Source of the DNA: Flabesymbios commensalis
Lineage: Eukaryota; Annelida; Polychaeta; Terebellida; Flabelligeridae
Assembly (NCBI GenBank): GCA_964017125.1
Contig: OZ024914.1
Location: 24,619,623 to 24,683,622 of the forward strand
DNA length: 64,000 bases
Direction: 5' to 3'
Positions 26,871 through 38,000 of the stretch are shown in pieces. Each line of letters begins with the position of its first letter. The first letter of the stretch is position 1. The translations under genes were made by a program, and so were the position numbers. The notes under the pieces were generated by a model. It had not been told where the DNA came from and ran no database searches. It worked only from the letters and a program-made list of their open reading frames with translations.

Positions 26871-27726
26871 ATTTTTAAAATAGACATACTCGAACAGAAT
26901 ATTCTCATGATTATATTCCAATGTTTTCATAGTGTGGTATTTCATATACACGTACTTTAGATCATAAAAACATATTTGACCATTTAGAGAGTGAGTCACA
27001 GTTAATGATGAGATATAAATTATGCTACTCTGTATCCATGTTTCTTCAGAAAAACGAGTTTTGACAGAACAAGAATAGTAGGTGAAAAAACATAACTTAT
27101 AAAAACAGTATACAAACTTCATGCCAGTTGTAATCATCATTTGATTTCTGACATGTATAAAAAGGAATATGGTTAGGAACACAAGCAGTTTATCAAGCGC
27201 AAACTGACTTGAGGTAAAAGTGAAAATAGCATTTAAGTTATTTAAATAAGCACATGTCGGTGTACCATTTCTAGTTATAATCTCTTAAGTTTTAACAAAA
27301 ATGACCTCAAATCAACCAGTGTGTACTTAATTACATAATAATGTGCAAACTTCAATTATTTAACATGAGTCAATTATTTAACATGAGTCAATTATTTAAC
27401 ATTATTTGCTATATTTTCAGTAATGACTTAATTGTGCTTTATTTTACTGTTTCGCTCACGATTAACATTTTTAACCCCAATTCATTGAAGCATTTTACTA
27501 ATTCTCTCGGGTCCTTCTTACATTTATCTATTGTTTCTTTTTTTTTTCTTTTTTTTTTTTATTGATTAAAATGTACAATACAAATACAAATTATGTATTA
27601 TCAGTAAATAAATTGTTCATTTAAAAGCACATTTATTGAAGCCGTTGCCGACTCATTGTAAAAGAACAAAGAATCGACATCGGCCCAATGCGAGTTACTG
27701 ACACAGTCATGTTCACAGACAAAAAA
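26871..27726. other. No gene seen; short tandem repeat
   Basis: AT-rich flank of LINE B. An 18-base unit (AATTATTTAACATGAGTC) repeats about three times at 27353-27402, and a T-rich run follows near 27538-27560. Confidence 0.5.
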
Positions 27727-28110
27727 ACAAACTAGTACTCAGTGAACGCGAGACACTGTCACAATACCAGATCAATGTCGGGCCATAAACGCTGGCCCGG
27801 CACTGAACTAACACCATGCCAGCGTCTCCCGTTTTCTGGCTATGTGGTATGGTATCACAGTTGACAATACATGACCCACCAGACACAAGGCGGTGAAAGC
27901 AACGCCGGTTCAACGCCGGTCCACTATCGACGACAAAGAAACAACGCCAAAGCGATTCAACACCATGCGCCTGCTGGGGAAAGAAGATAATTTTGCTGTT
28001 GGTTCAGCGTTGGTCGATAATCGACGACGCTGAACCAGCGCTAAAGTAACTCCTATTCAACACCCTGCGCCTGCTGTTGGTATAATGTCTGGCCACTGCC
28101 GGAAAGATGT
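27727..28110. repeat. Cluster of GC-richer palindromic MITE fragments
   Basis: Phrases of the type AATGTCGGGCCA, GACGACGCTGAACCAGCGCT and ATTCAACACCATGCGCCTGC recur here (the last near 27956 and 28057, about 101 bases apart). Similar phrases occur at 32290-32505 and 47240-47350. This looks like nested or decayed copies of the CAGCAAACAC-type MITE group. No gene. Confidence 0.5.
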
Positions 28111-28174
28111 CCAGCCACCAAATCAGGACATATATTGTTTCTTTATAAAAAGTAGTCTTACTCTGTTTAATTAA

Positions 28175-28290
28175 TAATTTAAAATCATATACATCGAGGT
28201 ATGGATCAACAGCTGGCGCGAGATCGTCGTGAACCTACGGAGCGCATGAGCGGCTAGGAAAAGGGATAACTGATTTCCGGTCTACTTTTC
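28175..28290. repeat. Dispersed repeat C, second copy
   Basis: Shares CATCGAGGTATGGATCAACA-like sequence, GGCGCGAGATCGTCGTGAAC, GCATGAGCGGCTAGGAAAA and ATAACTGATTTCCGGTC with 20420-20515. No coding potential. Confidence 0.7.
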
Positions 28291-28459
28291 ATTGGCTATT
28301 TTGTCACTATAATTTTAATTACGGGACCAACTAATTGTTCAAAATAATGTATTTTTTTATGTTTATGCTAAATATATACATTAAGAACAATAACAATTGA
28401 GGTTTACAACTTAAATTGGACGCCAAAGTGAAGCTGTTTCAAACTTGACTGTAGTGTAT

Positions 28460-28567
28460 CCCAGAAAACACGGGGCATTCACGTAATGCTGTTTCAATGC
28501 TGAGCCAGCGTCGAAGACGGTGTGCCAACATTGAAACAGCTTTGGGTGAATGCATCATGTTTGCTCC
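28460..28567. mobile_element. Palindromic MITE, CAGCAAACAC family
   Basis: A 108-base near-palindrome with outer ends like CCCAGAAAACACG and CATGTTTGCT. The inner arms are CAATGCTG and CAACATTG, around GCGTCGAAGACG. Relatives lie at 32520-32625, 53027-53135 and 57332-57438. Confidence 0.65.
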
Positions 28568-29201
28568 GTCACTAAGCCAGCATGTCAGTAGACCTTAATT
28601 GGGACAATTGTCATATTGAATTGAATACATGTATAGACGTCAAATTATAGGTGTATTGGACATGGTGTGTTTACGTCTATGATCTATGTCCACATATTTT
28701 CACGGGAGAAGGATACTTTATGGGCTTGGATGTTTTATTTTTGTTGTAATATTCAAATACCTTTGATAATGAAGCATAAGGAACTATTATAATGTATTCA
28801 TTTATCGAATACATTTGTTACGATTTGAAAGATATTGATGTTAGTAATTTTTTTGACTGTGATGGAAATTGTGATCAACACAATGTTTACATACCCATGA
28901 AAAAAGATCAAAAAGCACATGGTTGACAGTTTACAGCGGCAGTCGGTTGTCCATTCCCTCGATGTCTATGTTAAAAGACAAGACGGAGGGCTAACATCTT
29001 TAACATTGAAACAACGTTGGCTAACATTTGACATTTGCTAACACCATTCCAAGCTGTGCGTTTGATTAATAGTCACACTTGTTGAGATATCTGTGCTGCA
29101 ACTTGACAACTCACAGAGAAGGCATGTGTGATGCAGTTTATTGAGTCCATTTTCTCGATCACTCTATCCACCAGCAATTTCAGAACAACGACGCGTGTTT
29201 T
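28568..29201. other. Intergenic, no gene seen
   Basis: AT-rich sequence between a MITE and a SINE, with no recognisable features. Confidence 0.5.
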
Positions 29202-29527
29202 ACTTATTTACAAAATGAAATGAATCGGGCTTTAGGCCACCTTTGTGCATATATAGACTAAACTGGGCCAAGAGAACCTCCTGAGGATGGTGAGATGACA
29301 CTGTCCTCCTGACGCAGGATTCAAAATTCGTGCCCTGGCGGTCTGAGGCCGAGCACGCCACCTCTTGGTCACGGAGGCTCCCCACAATACTGACTTTCAC
29401 ACGTGGATGGGGAAGAAAGCTTTTTGGTTCTTTCAAACTGCCGAGACCGGGAACCGAACCCAGAACTCTGGCGTGAAAGGCAGTGGTGCTAACCACTACC
29501 CTAGGGCCCCCGCCCTACTCATTTACA
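29202..29527 (-). mobile_element. SINE copy 2, dimeric tRNA-derived, 11-bp TSDs
   Basis: The body 29213-29516 is on the minus strand. Its flanks are ACTTATTTACA (29202-29212) and ACTCATTTACA (29517-29527), a target duplication with one difference. Reading the minus strand, the head has the A-box-like TAGTGGTTAGCACC and the B-box-like GGTTCGGTTCCCGG; a second tRNA-like unit begins GGAGCCTCCGTGACCAAGAG. The order matches the copy at 18415-18726. A longer poly-purine gap in copy 1 and several substitutions separate the two. Confidence 0.85.
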
Positions 29528-29944
29528 ATTATTAGCAATGCCATTACGGTATTCTTGAAGCAAATGCATATATATCTTCGCCATGCGAGGTGTATAATTG
29601 TAGGGGACTACCTTGTTATATAACAGTGTTCACAATATTTTGATATATTGATATAGTACTGAGAATACCATACAATACTGTATCCCATAACGTTATAAGA
29701 TATATATTTGGCTGTGCTGCACACCATTCATTTTCATGTTAATATCTGATAGACCAGACTTTGCATGAAAAAAACCAATGATAAAAAATCAGAAGAAGGC
29801 GAAAGAATTGTTACAGTGATATGAATTGTGTATTTGATGGTATCAGAAATATGTAGATATTATTTGGGATGAAAATGTGATTAACAGTCGGGCAGGCAAT
29901 TGAAGTGGTAAGAGTGCATAGAATGTTCAATCAAACACGTTGAA

Positions 29945-30540
29945 TGGTTCAGAGTTTGGGGAATTGAAGCTGATAATCCGGCAAGTAGTGTTTGTAGAAT
30001 GATTTTCTCAGGTCATACGTGTAGATGCCGTATTAGAACACACCACTACATTATTTTCTTTGCCCGACCACTACATTCTAAGCTGGTAATGGAGAGTTAT
30101 TGTTCATCAAGTACAAACCAATTATCATGGCAGGCCTATGGTGCTATGATCAGTCAGGTGTGACCGAGCTATTGATTATGAGGGATCCTCTTTAAGGTCG
30201 GATGTGTTTTAAATCAGGTAAAACCCTCGGAGTTCTACATTCTTAGCTGTGGAAAAGGCAGAGGCCGAACTTTTTCACAGCTAAGAATGTAGAGTTCCTC
30301 GGGCTTTATCCTATACGGAGTCAACATTGATCCATCGTTAGACCAAACGTTCTCGTCTTCAGTTGATACATGTCTCACTCTGATCACGGATGAAGCCCGT
30401 CGTGTATCACGCCTGGTCTTTACAGAGATGTCTTGGTCATTTGACCGATCCCTGTAAACTCACTCCCAGTGTGTGTTTATCTGGGGAATCCCCCAGGGCT
30501 AACAAGGTTCATCTTATCCGCCCACTCTCTGCCTTAACAA
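29945..30540. repeat. Dispersed repeat A, copy 2, interrupted
   Basis: Same repeat as 15483-15785. The left part (around 29955, GGGGAATTGAAGC) and the right part (30308-30536) match copy 1. The sequence between them includes a palindromic insertion at 30216-30311. No coding call. Confidence 0.65.
30216..30311. mobile_element. Foldback MITE inside repeat A
   Basis: The arms AGTTCTACATTCTTAGCTGT and the complement in CACAGCTAAGAATGTAGAG surround a 14-base loop (GGCAGAGGCCGAAC). Total length is about 96 bases. Copy 1 of the host repeat lacks it. Confidence 0.7.
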
Positions 30541-31549
30541 AACTACAATATTAACCACTTCAAAACTATGCCTGTTAAATTCTGTTTGTAGTTATCATGT
30601 TTATTGTACGTTGTCATCTAACATTTTCATAAATTGGAGAATAGTGCATCACCAGATATATTATACTGAACATTACTCAAAGTGTAACAGCATTTGTCCA
30701 GGAGCTAAAATGTCATTTTTGTGGTATCATGTATACATCTTTGCATTAGGATGAAAATGGTGCCGTTGGAATCATGAGAACCTTCTGGGTTCATTTCTGA
30801 CGAATGTAAAAATTTTAAATGGGGCGATTTCCATGGCAGAATAATAAAAAAGCCGTAAAACGTTGTTTTTCACAGTTTTTTGCATCACCAATTAACAGTC
30901 GAAAAGGCTTTAGACCTGCTGACAGAGATAATAATAGTTCAAGGCTGGTCCATTGCCGGTTATGGTCAATCATTGGACCACTGTGTCACGTTTAGCCTAC
31001 TGGTCAGATTAATGTCTGTAAAAACTATTTATTGAATTAAATATAAACCATCAGCTAAAATAGCTGGTATTGTCCATCTCACCGACCAGACCGCCAGTGA
31101 TTTCTATGGCTAGATACAGTATAATGTTCAAATAGTGTTTTTGATTATTTCGTTTATTAGGAATACATTATAGTATATTATATATAATAACAGTTTGATT
31201 GATAAATGACAAATATACGGTAATATACTATATTGTCCATAATTTAAAGTAAAAAATTCGATGAAAATACTTGCGCATTGTATCATTGTATCATTGCGTC
31301 TCTTTGGGTGTGGTCTTCTGGCTGTTTGCAGTCAGTATCGTAAGCCATCAGGTTCATTGTTCACCGAGTTCAGTCGGTTATATAGCTTATACGTGCTAAA
31401 TAAGATATAACTGAGCAGGTCACCACTTACGGACGGAAGCTGTCCTGCCAAGTTCACCCGCGATGTCTTGGTGCTTAAGTGTCTTGTATTATCGACCATG
31501 AAGAGCATTATGGTGGACATTAGAGAAGAGAGCTATTTTCACATGTTCT

Positions 31550-31770
31550 GTCACGCTCTGGTACAAACCATCCAAATGGCAAACATAACTCACGTGGGAA
31601 GAAAGTCGCTGACATTATTTTGAGGTTACTACGCAGTACCCGTATTCTCGTACAAGTTAGGGTATATCGTAGGCTTCTGATTGGTCGAGATGGCCATCTC
31701 GACCAATCAGAAGCCTACGATATATCCCACCTTGTACGAGAATACGGGCCCAGTGATCTACATCTGGTAT
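31550..31770. repeat. Dispersed repeat B, copy 2, with insertion
   Basis: Matches 19655-19757 on both sides of the 113-bp palindrome at 31638-31750. Confidence 0.75.
31638..31750. mobile_element. 113-bp near-perfect palindromic MITE with CAGT target duplication
   Basis: The left arm starts ACCCGTATTCTCGTACAAG and the right arm ends CTTGTACGAGAATACGGG; the centre is GAGATGGCCATCTC. CAGT occurs immediately outside both ends (31634-31637 and 31751-31754). The homologous site at about 19735 has a single CAGT and no insertion. A 4-base duplication is therefore shown directly by comparison within the window. Confidence 0.88.
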
Positions 31771-31782
31771 GTTTAGAGTATT

Positions 31783-31820
31783 ATCTGACTGACTGACTGA
31801 CTGACTAACCGACTGACTGA
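31783..31820. repeat. (GACT)n microsatellite
   Basis: About nine GACT units with one CC-containing interruption. Confidence 0.9.
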
Positions 31821-32239
31821 ACTCATATGAAGCTATAATTATAGCCTACTGATCCAAACTAAAAATACAAAAAAAAATTGTGAAGCACCGACAAAGACTA
31901 AACTAGGTTTATTTCCAGGTCGTATATTGTAAACAAAACAATCTGCTGCATACATCACTTTATAGCACAAATTTTCATGGCTCAGACGGTGGGACCAAAG
32001 CTAATTGGTGTATTGAAATCAGAAAATAGGGGGATACATTTGGCCCGTTGCTGTGGGAACATTCAACCGTCATTTAGGTATACGCAAAGCTTGTTTGAGG
32101 TTTTAACTGGATTCATAAAAATGTTGATAAAAAATATTTTTTTTTAATCTAAAAATTATGAAAAAAATAAAATCTTTATCTGTGGGATACACTACTTTAT
32201 TAAAAGATTAAAAACGAAAATTGATGTCATCATACCGAG

Positions 32240-32505
32240 TCCCTTTAAGGAAAGAACTAAGGAGATAAGTTAAAATATATCTTCAACGTTTATCCATTCC
32301 ACCACCATCGCCGGTGCTGGCCAACATCCATTCAATACTTGCCAGTGAATCGTGGTGCAACGCGTCTCGTACACACGATGTAGGCCTACCAACCCAATTC
32401 CGGTTCAATGTCGGGCCAACGTCGCAGCCCATTGTTGGTTCAATGCTGACAAATTGTCTACGGCGCTGGCCCAACACTACTCCAAAACTGGGTCTGCTGT
32501 ATACT
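32240..32505. repeat. Dispersed repeat D, copy 1
   Basis: Shares AGGAGATAAG-like sequence, TATCTTCAACGT, CCACCACCATCGC and CGGTTCAATGT with 47210-47345. It contains GGGCCAACGTCGCAGC-type words also found in the MITE cluster at 27.7-28.1 kb. The open frames across it on both strands are incidental. Confidence 0.55.
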
Positions 32506-32519
32506 TAGCGGCAGCACCC

Positions 32520-32625
32520 TAGCAAAAACGTGCCATTCACCCAATACCGCTTCAATGTTGGCACAACGTCTTCGACACTGGCCCGTCATTGAAACGGCAT
32601 TAGGTGATTGTCTCGTATTTGCTGA
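32520..32625. mobile_element. Palindromic MITE, CAGCAAACAC family
   Basis: Ends AGCAAAAACGTGCCATTCAC and TCTCGTATTTGCT. The inner arms are CGCTTCAATGTTGGC and GTCATTGAAACGGC, around AACGTCTTCGACACTGG. Same layout as 28460-28567. Confidence 0.65.
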
Positions 32626-32900
32626 GACTGGGGCATTACTATCCCGGCGTCACTTTCCTCCTCCCGTCGCCAGAAAAGCCACTACCCAGATAACACCTTA
32701 TAACAGAATCAAGCGTTATATTTGACTTGTTCATATAAGGACTGTTTCTCAGAAATGTCAAGCGCTTCCCACACACGACACCCCTCTTTCCGCAAATTAG
32801 GACACGAACATTAGTGCAATAAACTTAATAGGCTCTTGGCCACCGACCGGGCCTAATTAGTTGATCAAAGCTATGATTACATGTATTTGTATGTTTCCAG

Positions 32901-33257
32901 GTGTAGAGATAGAGAGTACAGGTGATGTCATGATACACGCCAGTAATGGAGGGGGACAACATACAGACATGTTCACATTACTTGATGTAGAAGCCTTATC
33001 TACTGATTATATAGCAGTGTGCCCTCATGACTCTCTCTGTCAACTAGGGCCTGTAGGGGTCAAGGACAGCACACGGGTCACGTTGACCTGGCTTAACACA
33101 ATAAAACAACAGCAATGTGATCTCCTCACAAATATAACCCTCCATAAACATCAATCTATACAGCTGTCATTTAATCTGGATGTCACTGGATTAAGAGTAA
33201 CTGCCAGTGAACCGATGGCTTTGTTTTCAGGAGGTCAAATGACAAGAGATGTAGAAG
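32901..33257 (+). CDS. IgGFc-binding-like membrane protein, internal exon
   Basis: The exon follows a good acceptor (TGTATGTTTCCAG, ending at 32900) and ends at a GTGAGG donor starting at 33258. Both junctions are phase 1 and the length is 357 bases (119 codons). The product has the hallmarks of the IgGFc-binding N-terminal domain: a turn-rich start (VEIESTGDVMIHASN), the LLDVEALSTDYIAVC strand block, DSTRVTLTW, and a closing TGLRVTASEPMALFSGG that corresponds to the family's conserved tGxxVtSdkPvavfsG-type strand. Proteins with this domain are secreted or on the cell surface and occur widely in animals, including molluscs; a biochemical role here is not shown. The exon joins in phase to 34139-35025. 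Upstream exons with the signal peptide and first part of the domain were not found. Confidence 0.8.
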
Positions 33258-34138
33258 GTGAGGATGATAATGCATGTTATATATATTTAGTTTAAGGTTA
33301 TATGGCTAGCACTTATTTGATACTGTTTTTCATGTGTTTGTTTGTTTAAAGCTGAAACGTCTGATGTAATTGTTTCTTATTGATAATCACGATAAAAGAT
33401 ATCGATTTCCCATTATTTTGTCATCAAATATATTACGACCAGTTTAAGAAAAAATGTGGGCTCAGAAAAGTGGACCAGTTTAGTCCTGTCACATGGTCAC
33501 AAATATTAATTCACTAATTTTTTTTTATTTAACAATCTGCTATGAAAATAGTTATTTAATCAATAGGAACATAGTCCAGACAAATCAAGGTGTTTTTAAA
33601 GCAAATTGCAAGATAAGATTTTCTGTCGCAAATTGGCAAAGTTACCAGACCTGCCCACCAGGCCAAACTGTGTATAATAAGAACAAACCTACCAACATGT
33701 ACACACACAAATCAGCTTGGCATAACGACAATTGTACGTATATTTCCAGGATGCTCTTATGAAATATAGTGTACAAACTATATGTTTTGTTGCAATTTGT
33801 GTGCAATACATGTTAAGAACAACACGTTCGTCTGGTCTATTTTTTCTGAGAATAACACTTGCGTTGATGAAGTGTGATCGATGCGGATATCCGTCAATTT
33901 TCAGGTGATATACAATTTTGTGTTCAGGAACAGATTTTACCAATTAAACATTTGGAAAAGTCTTTTGAGTTCATTCCATTTCTCTCCATAAACAGTTCTG
34001 TTGATGACACCTATCAAATTTTCGGTAAGCGTGTTTGATGCAATATTTTATATTGTCTAAAGAACAATAATTGGAAGGTTTATATTATAATAAATTTGCA
34101 GTAGATGAATCTATCTCACAGCTGTTTATGTGTTTCAG
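33258..34138 (+). other. Intron of the IgGFc-like gene
   Basis: 881 bases with GT and AG borders and phase 1 on both sides, AT-rich. A splice-acceptor-like TATTTCCAG occurs near 33749 but is followed by no useful open frame. No repeats recognised. Confidence 0.7.
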
Positions 34139-35025
34139 CTTGTAACAATCTGACATCTGTCAAAATATTATATAAAGATGGTTTCAAAACACTACACTTA
34201 AACTCACAGAAATCACATATGAGCATCAGAAGTAATCAGACAGTGTTAGTCATACATTATAGTGGTGCAGAACATAGAATGCTGACAGTACCACCTTCTG
34301 AACACGACCTGAAGCTGTATAACTTCACCATCTTACACACAGAGTCATGTCATCAGGTGGTGATTGTGATCAATGACAAGGATAGAGATGGTTTGATGAT
34401 TGATAGACAAAAACTGCTGTGTCATCAGAATGACAGCCAGGAGTTGTTATTTGACGGTCATTATGAAGGTCATCTTAACACCACCACACATCATTCACTA
34501 TGTATTATAACTCACACTGAACCTTTAGTGTTGTTGACCTTGAATGTATCTAGAGGTGGTCACACCTTGTCACATCAGACACCAGGTGTGACATTCACTG
34601 TCATGTCTGAGTGTTATTCTCCAGATAGATACTGGACGATATCACCACATCCTACACGTGTTACATATAGCCACATAACAGACACGGCCGATAAACTACT
34701 ACACAACATCTCTCATGATAACGTATCATCTACTGATAAACAAAGTCATCTACAGGTGAACCTACTGGATCAGTCATCAGATGTTCACAAGTTTAAGTTG
34801 GAGAGAGACAATCATAGGTCGGTGATTAACTTCCACCAGACATCATCTGCTGGCTGGCCGAGTACTAAGACTACAGGTATCTCTTCCACAGTGATCGCTC
34901 TTATCACTTCTCTGGCTTCTGCCATCTTCCTCGTCATATTTTGTATCATGGAATTTCTAGTAGCTAAGTTTTTGTGTCGAAGAGAAAACTTCACCAGAGC
35001 TAAAATATCACCTAACGTCTACTAG
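34139..35025 (+). CDS. IgGFc-binding-like membrane protein, C-terminal exon with TM helix
   Basis: The exon starts after the acceptor TGTGTTTCAG (34138), in phase 1, and runs 294 residues to TAG at 35023-35025. Splicing to the exon at 32901-33257 creates an Ala codon followed by CNNLTSVKILYKDGF. The ectodomain part has paired cysteines (residue contexts SCHQ, LLCHQ, LCIIT, SECYS) and several N-glycosylation sequons (NLT, NFT, NVS, NIS, NDS). Near the C-terminus, about 34891-34962, lies one hydrophobic helix (VIALITSLASAIFLVIFCI). It is followed by a basic, roughly 20-residue tail (KFLCRRENFTRAKISPNVY). The topology is that of a type I membrane protein. No kinase, ITAM or other signalling module is visible in the short tail. 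An AATAAA occurs at 35971, far downstream. Confidence 0.8.
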
Positions 35026-38000
35026 ATCACGTTTATATCTATAATAACAATAACATAGCAAAAAAGCTCGTTCTCTACTGTATTTACTAAAATATACATT
35101 ATGTAGATATCACTAGAAAAGCCGTTTATTGCCATATAGCCATACAAAACAGTCAAATATACTTGACTTGAAGTCCATATACTTGAGCGACATCTCTGAG
35201 TTAATAATTCCACCAAAACTCTTAGCTGTGCGTTGGGTTTGAAAACTATAACTGATTATGTTACTGCGGGGAGCTCGAAACAGTGGACTTGGAGGCCGAA
35301 ACACACATTTCTGATGTTTATTATTCATAGTCTGATCAACATTTTATCGTAAAATCCAAGCTGGACGTCAATTTACATATTTACAATTAAAATAATGACA
35401 TGATTCTAAATACTAAGCACATCAGAGTATATTAGAATATAATGTGCTTAAACAGACTTTTGGATGCCTTGTAATCTATTACGCAGTCTATTTTTGGATT
35501 TCTTGTTTTTTTTATTGTTTTTTATATTATAGTTCAGATGCATAAACACGCCTTTAGTTATGTGTTGGTGGTAACCATTTTGTATTTGAAGGTTAAATAT
35601 AGGTAATGTGATCGAACAATATGAGACATAAATTATCAACTCCAAATCATGCATAAACCAGAAATTGTGCATTAATGTATAGCAAAAATATAGAAAATTA
35701 TGTAAGAACAAGCGTGAAAAAATATCCTCTTAAATGCCGAGCAAAGTTCAATGTTTCTTATTTCAGTGTTATCAGCACAGACTAAATACACACAGGCAAT
35801 ATTCTTAATTTTTTTAATATATAGGCCTATGCCATGTAAAAATCTAAATACCAGTCGGTTTTAAGCATATACACACCTGGGTTCAGAAAACATAGGTCCA
35901 ATTTAAGTCGTTTCGATTGTCCATTGACTAGTTGACTAGTTTGTTTTGTTGTAGATTTTGATTATTTTGTAATAAAAGCAATGTTTCAACGTAAATCCAT
36001 TGCATCATGTAATACTTCATTAGAACGGAAATTTAATGACCTTTTATATGGTATATTGCATGTGTAGATTGGTAAAGTAAAACAGCAACGACAGACATTT
36101 CCGTAACCCTACCCCCTAATTTTAGACATGTTTGGTATTCCCATATAAGTGGTCAAAATAAAAAGTTCGTCAATCTTTTTTTCTGGTAACATCTTATTTC
36201 ATGTTTTGGACATATCAAAGCTTAAAAAAAGTTGGTGTGGGTGAGTTGTGGGGAGGGGGCGCACGAAGGGTGCCTGTAGCCCATAGCCTACATAGCCTGT
36301 GGGATGATGTTGTTTCTGTTTATGACTATACTCATCACAACATGTGTATTTATTTACTGGCCTGGCCAATATGTTTCTAGTGATGTTTTTCTCAAACCGA
36401 AGGGAATGATCCCAGCTGCTCTTATAATCCCATTCGGGATCAGTGATACGGGTAATGTGTATGTGTGAGTGGTGGTAGGTGAGAAAGGAGGCCATTACCA
36501 TGATTACAGTCAGCCTCTGACAAAGTATTTACCCATAATATTTACACTCAATTCGTCCAGAGAGATGCATAAAGAGATTATATCCGCTGTATTCGCTTGC
36601 TGAGAAAAACAATTCATCCTAATGACAATGTGTGAATGACACTAACATATCGTCAGTTAAAGCATGATACATGTATGAGAAGGCATTATATAATATATAT
36701 CACTGGGGTATTTTCCACGAGAATTAACATTTTCAAAACAAGCCGCACAGGACAAGCCATATTTGCAAAACAGAGCGCAAACACAACTCGTAGTGTAAAT
36801 TTATATAAACAATGTGATTAAAATGAGATATTCATTTTATGTCTTCATGCTCTACGGTTCCAGAAACGTAATTGTGAACACGGTGACCAACGAAAATTGA
36901 ACGTCGTGAATGTATTTATCGGCAATTATAAATACTTTGTGTAGGTCTTTTCTGAAATATGCTGGAATTTAAACGTTTTAAAGGCTCAACTTATCATGTG
37001 ACCAGATCAGCCAATCACCTCCGTCAGTTGCTTGGGAAATAAAGGTGTAGAATAGGCCTACCATACTCGGGCTGCTGTTTGTTAGGCTGACAATCACCCA
37101 CTTCCCGCAAGCCGCATGTGTGACAAGGAGTTTAATTATGGCGTCCTTGTCTCGTGTGACAGTGTGTTTATTTTACGACTCCTACGTGTGAAGTAAGATC
37201 TCGGCGGAGTGTTGATATACACCCCTTATTTGTCTCTCATGGTCGTGTTTTCACCTACTTTGGTAATAAATCTCCATCGTTGTCAGAGGGAGTGGGACAT
37301 GGCATGGTGTGTGCCATGGCAGTGTTGTCAAATGGTAGCAGGCGTACGATTGGTTGTGAGTCAACAGCCGAAAATGACCGCCAGATACTTCAGTGTTTTT
37401 TGTACATCAACCATCTTGCAACGACAAAAATGTTTTAGAAATATTGCGCCTCTGAAGTCATTCAGTTGACGAAAGTGATACTTTTTATGTCAGTCTACGC
37501 TACTTAGTGGAATATGCAAAAGGGACCTGCCAATCGTCACAGATAATAATTCCCAGCAGTCATTTGTTGACGGGAACTTGTTTATGTTAAATTTTGTACA
37601 TATAATATATGAAGACTAAGTGGTTATATTGTCGTGTCGTGTCTTAATATACAGTATACTATTTTCACTAATGACAGTTAATCCACCTAAATAATACATT
37701 ATAATAAATTATTCAATAACATGTGTTTATAAGATATCATGCCAAAAGTATTTTTGCATTTTATATCATAACTAAAGAGTATGTTTCAGTGTACAGAGGG
37801 TGGGCCAATGTTGATGCAGCATTGGATCGGTGTCCCGTGTTTACTGGGGCAATTACATAACATTATAGTGATTGTCAGGAAAGGCATATATTACCAGATA
37901 ATAAGTTACTGAGAAACTTAGTTTTTATGTTTTTGTATTGTAGTCACCCCCCCCCCCCCCTCCTCGTCTTACCACCTTTTATCAAAATGCAACTGAAGTA

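Noticed and set aside
29400-29517. A possible tRNA gene on the minus strand
   Set aside because: A and B boxes belong to the SINE head; the same sequence recurs at 18.6-18.7 kb inside a SINE with target duplications.
32283-32508. 64-codon frames on both strands upstream of the IgGFc-like gene, considered as a missing 5' exon
   Set aside because: They lie in dispersed repeat D, which recurs at 47.2 kb.
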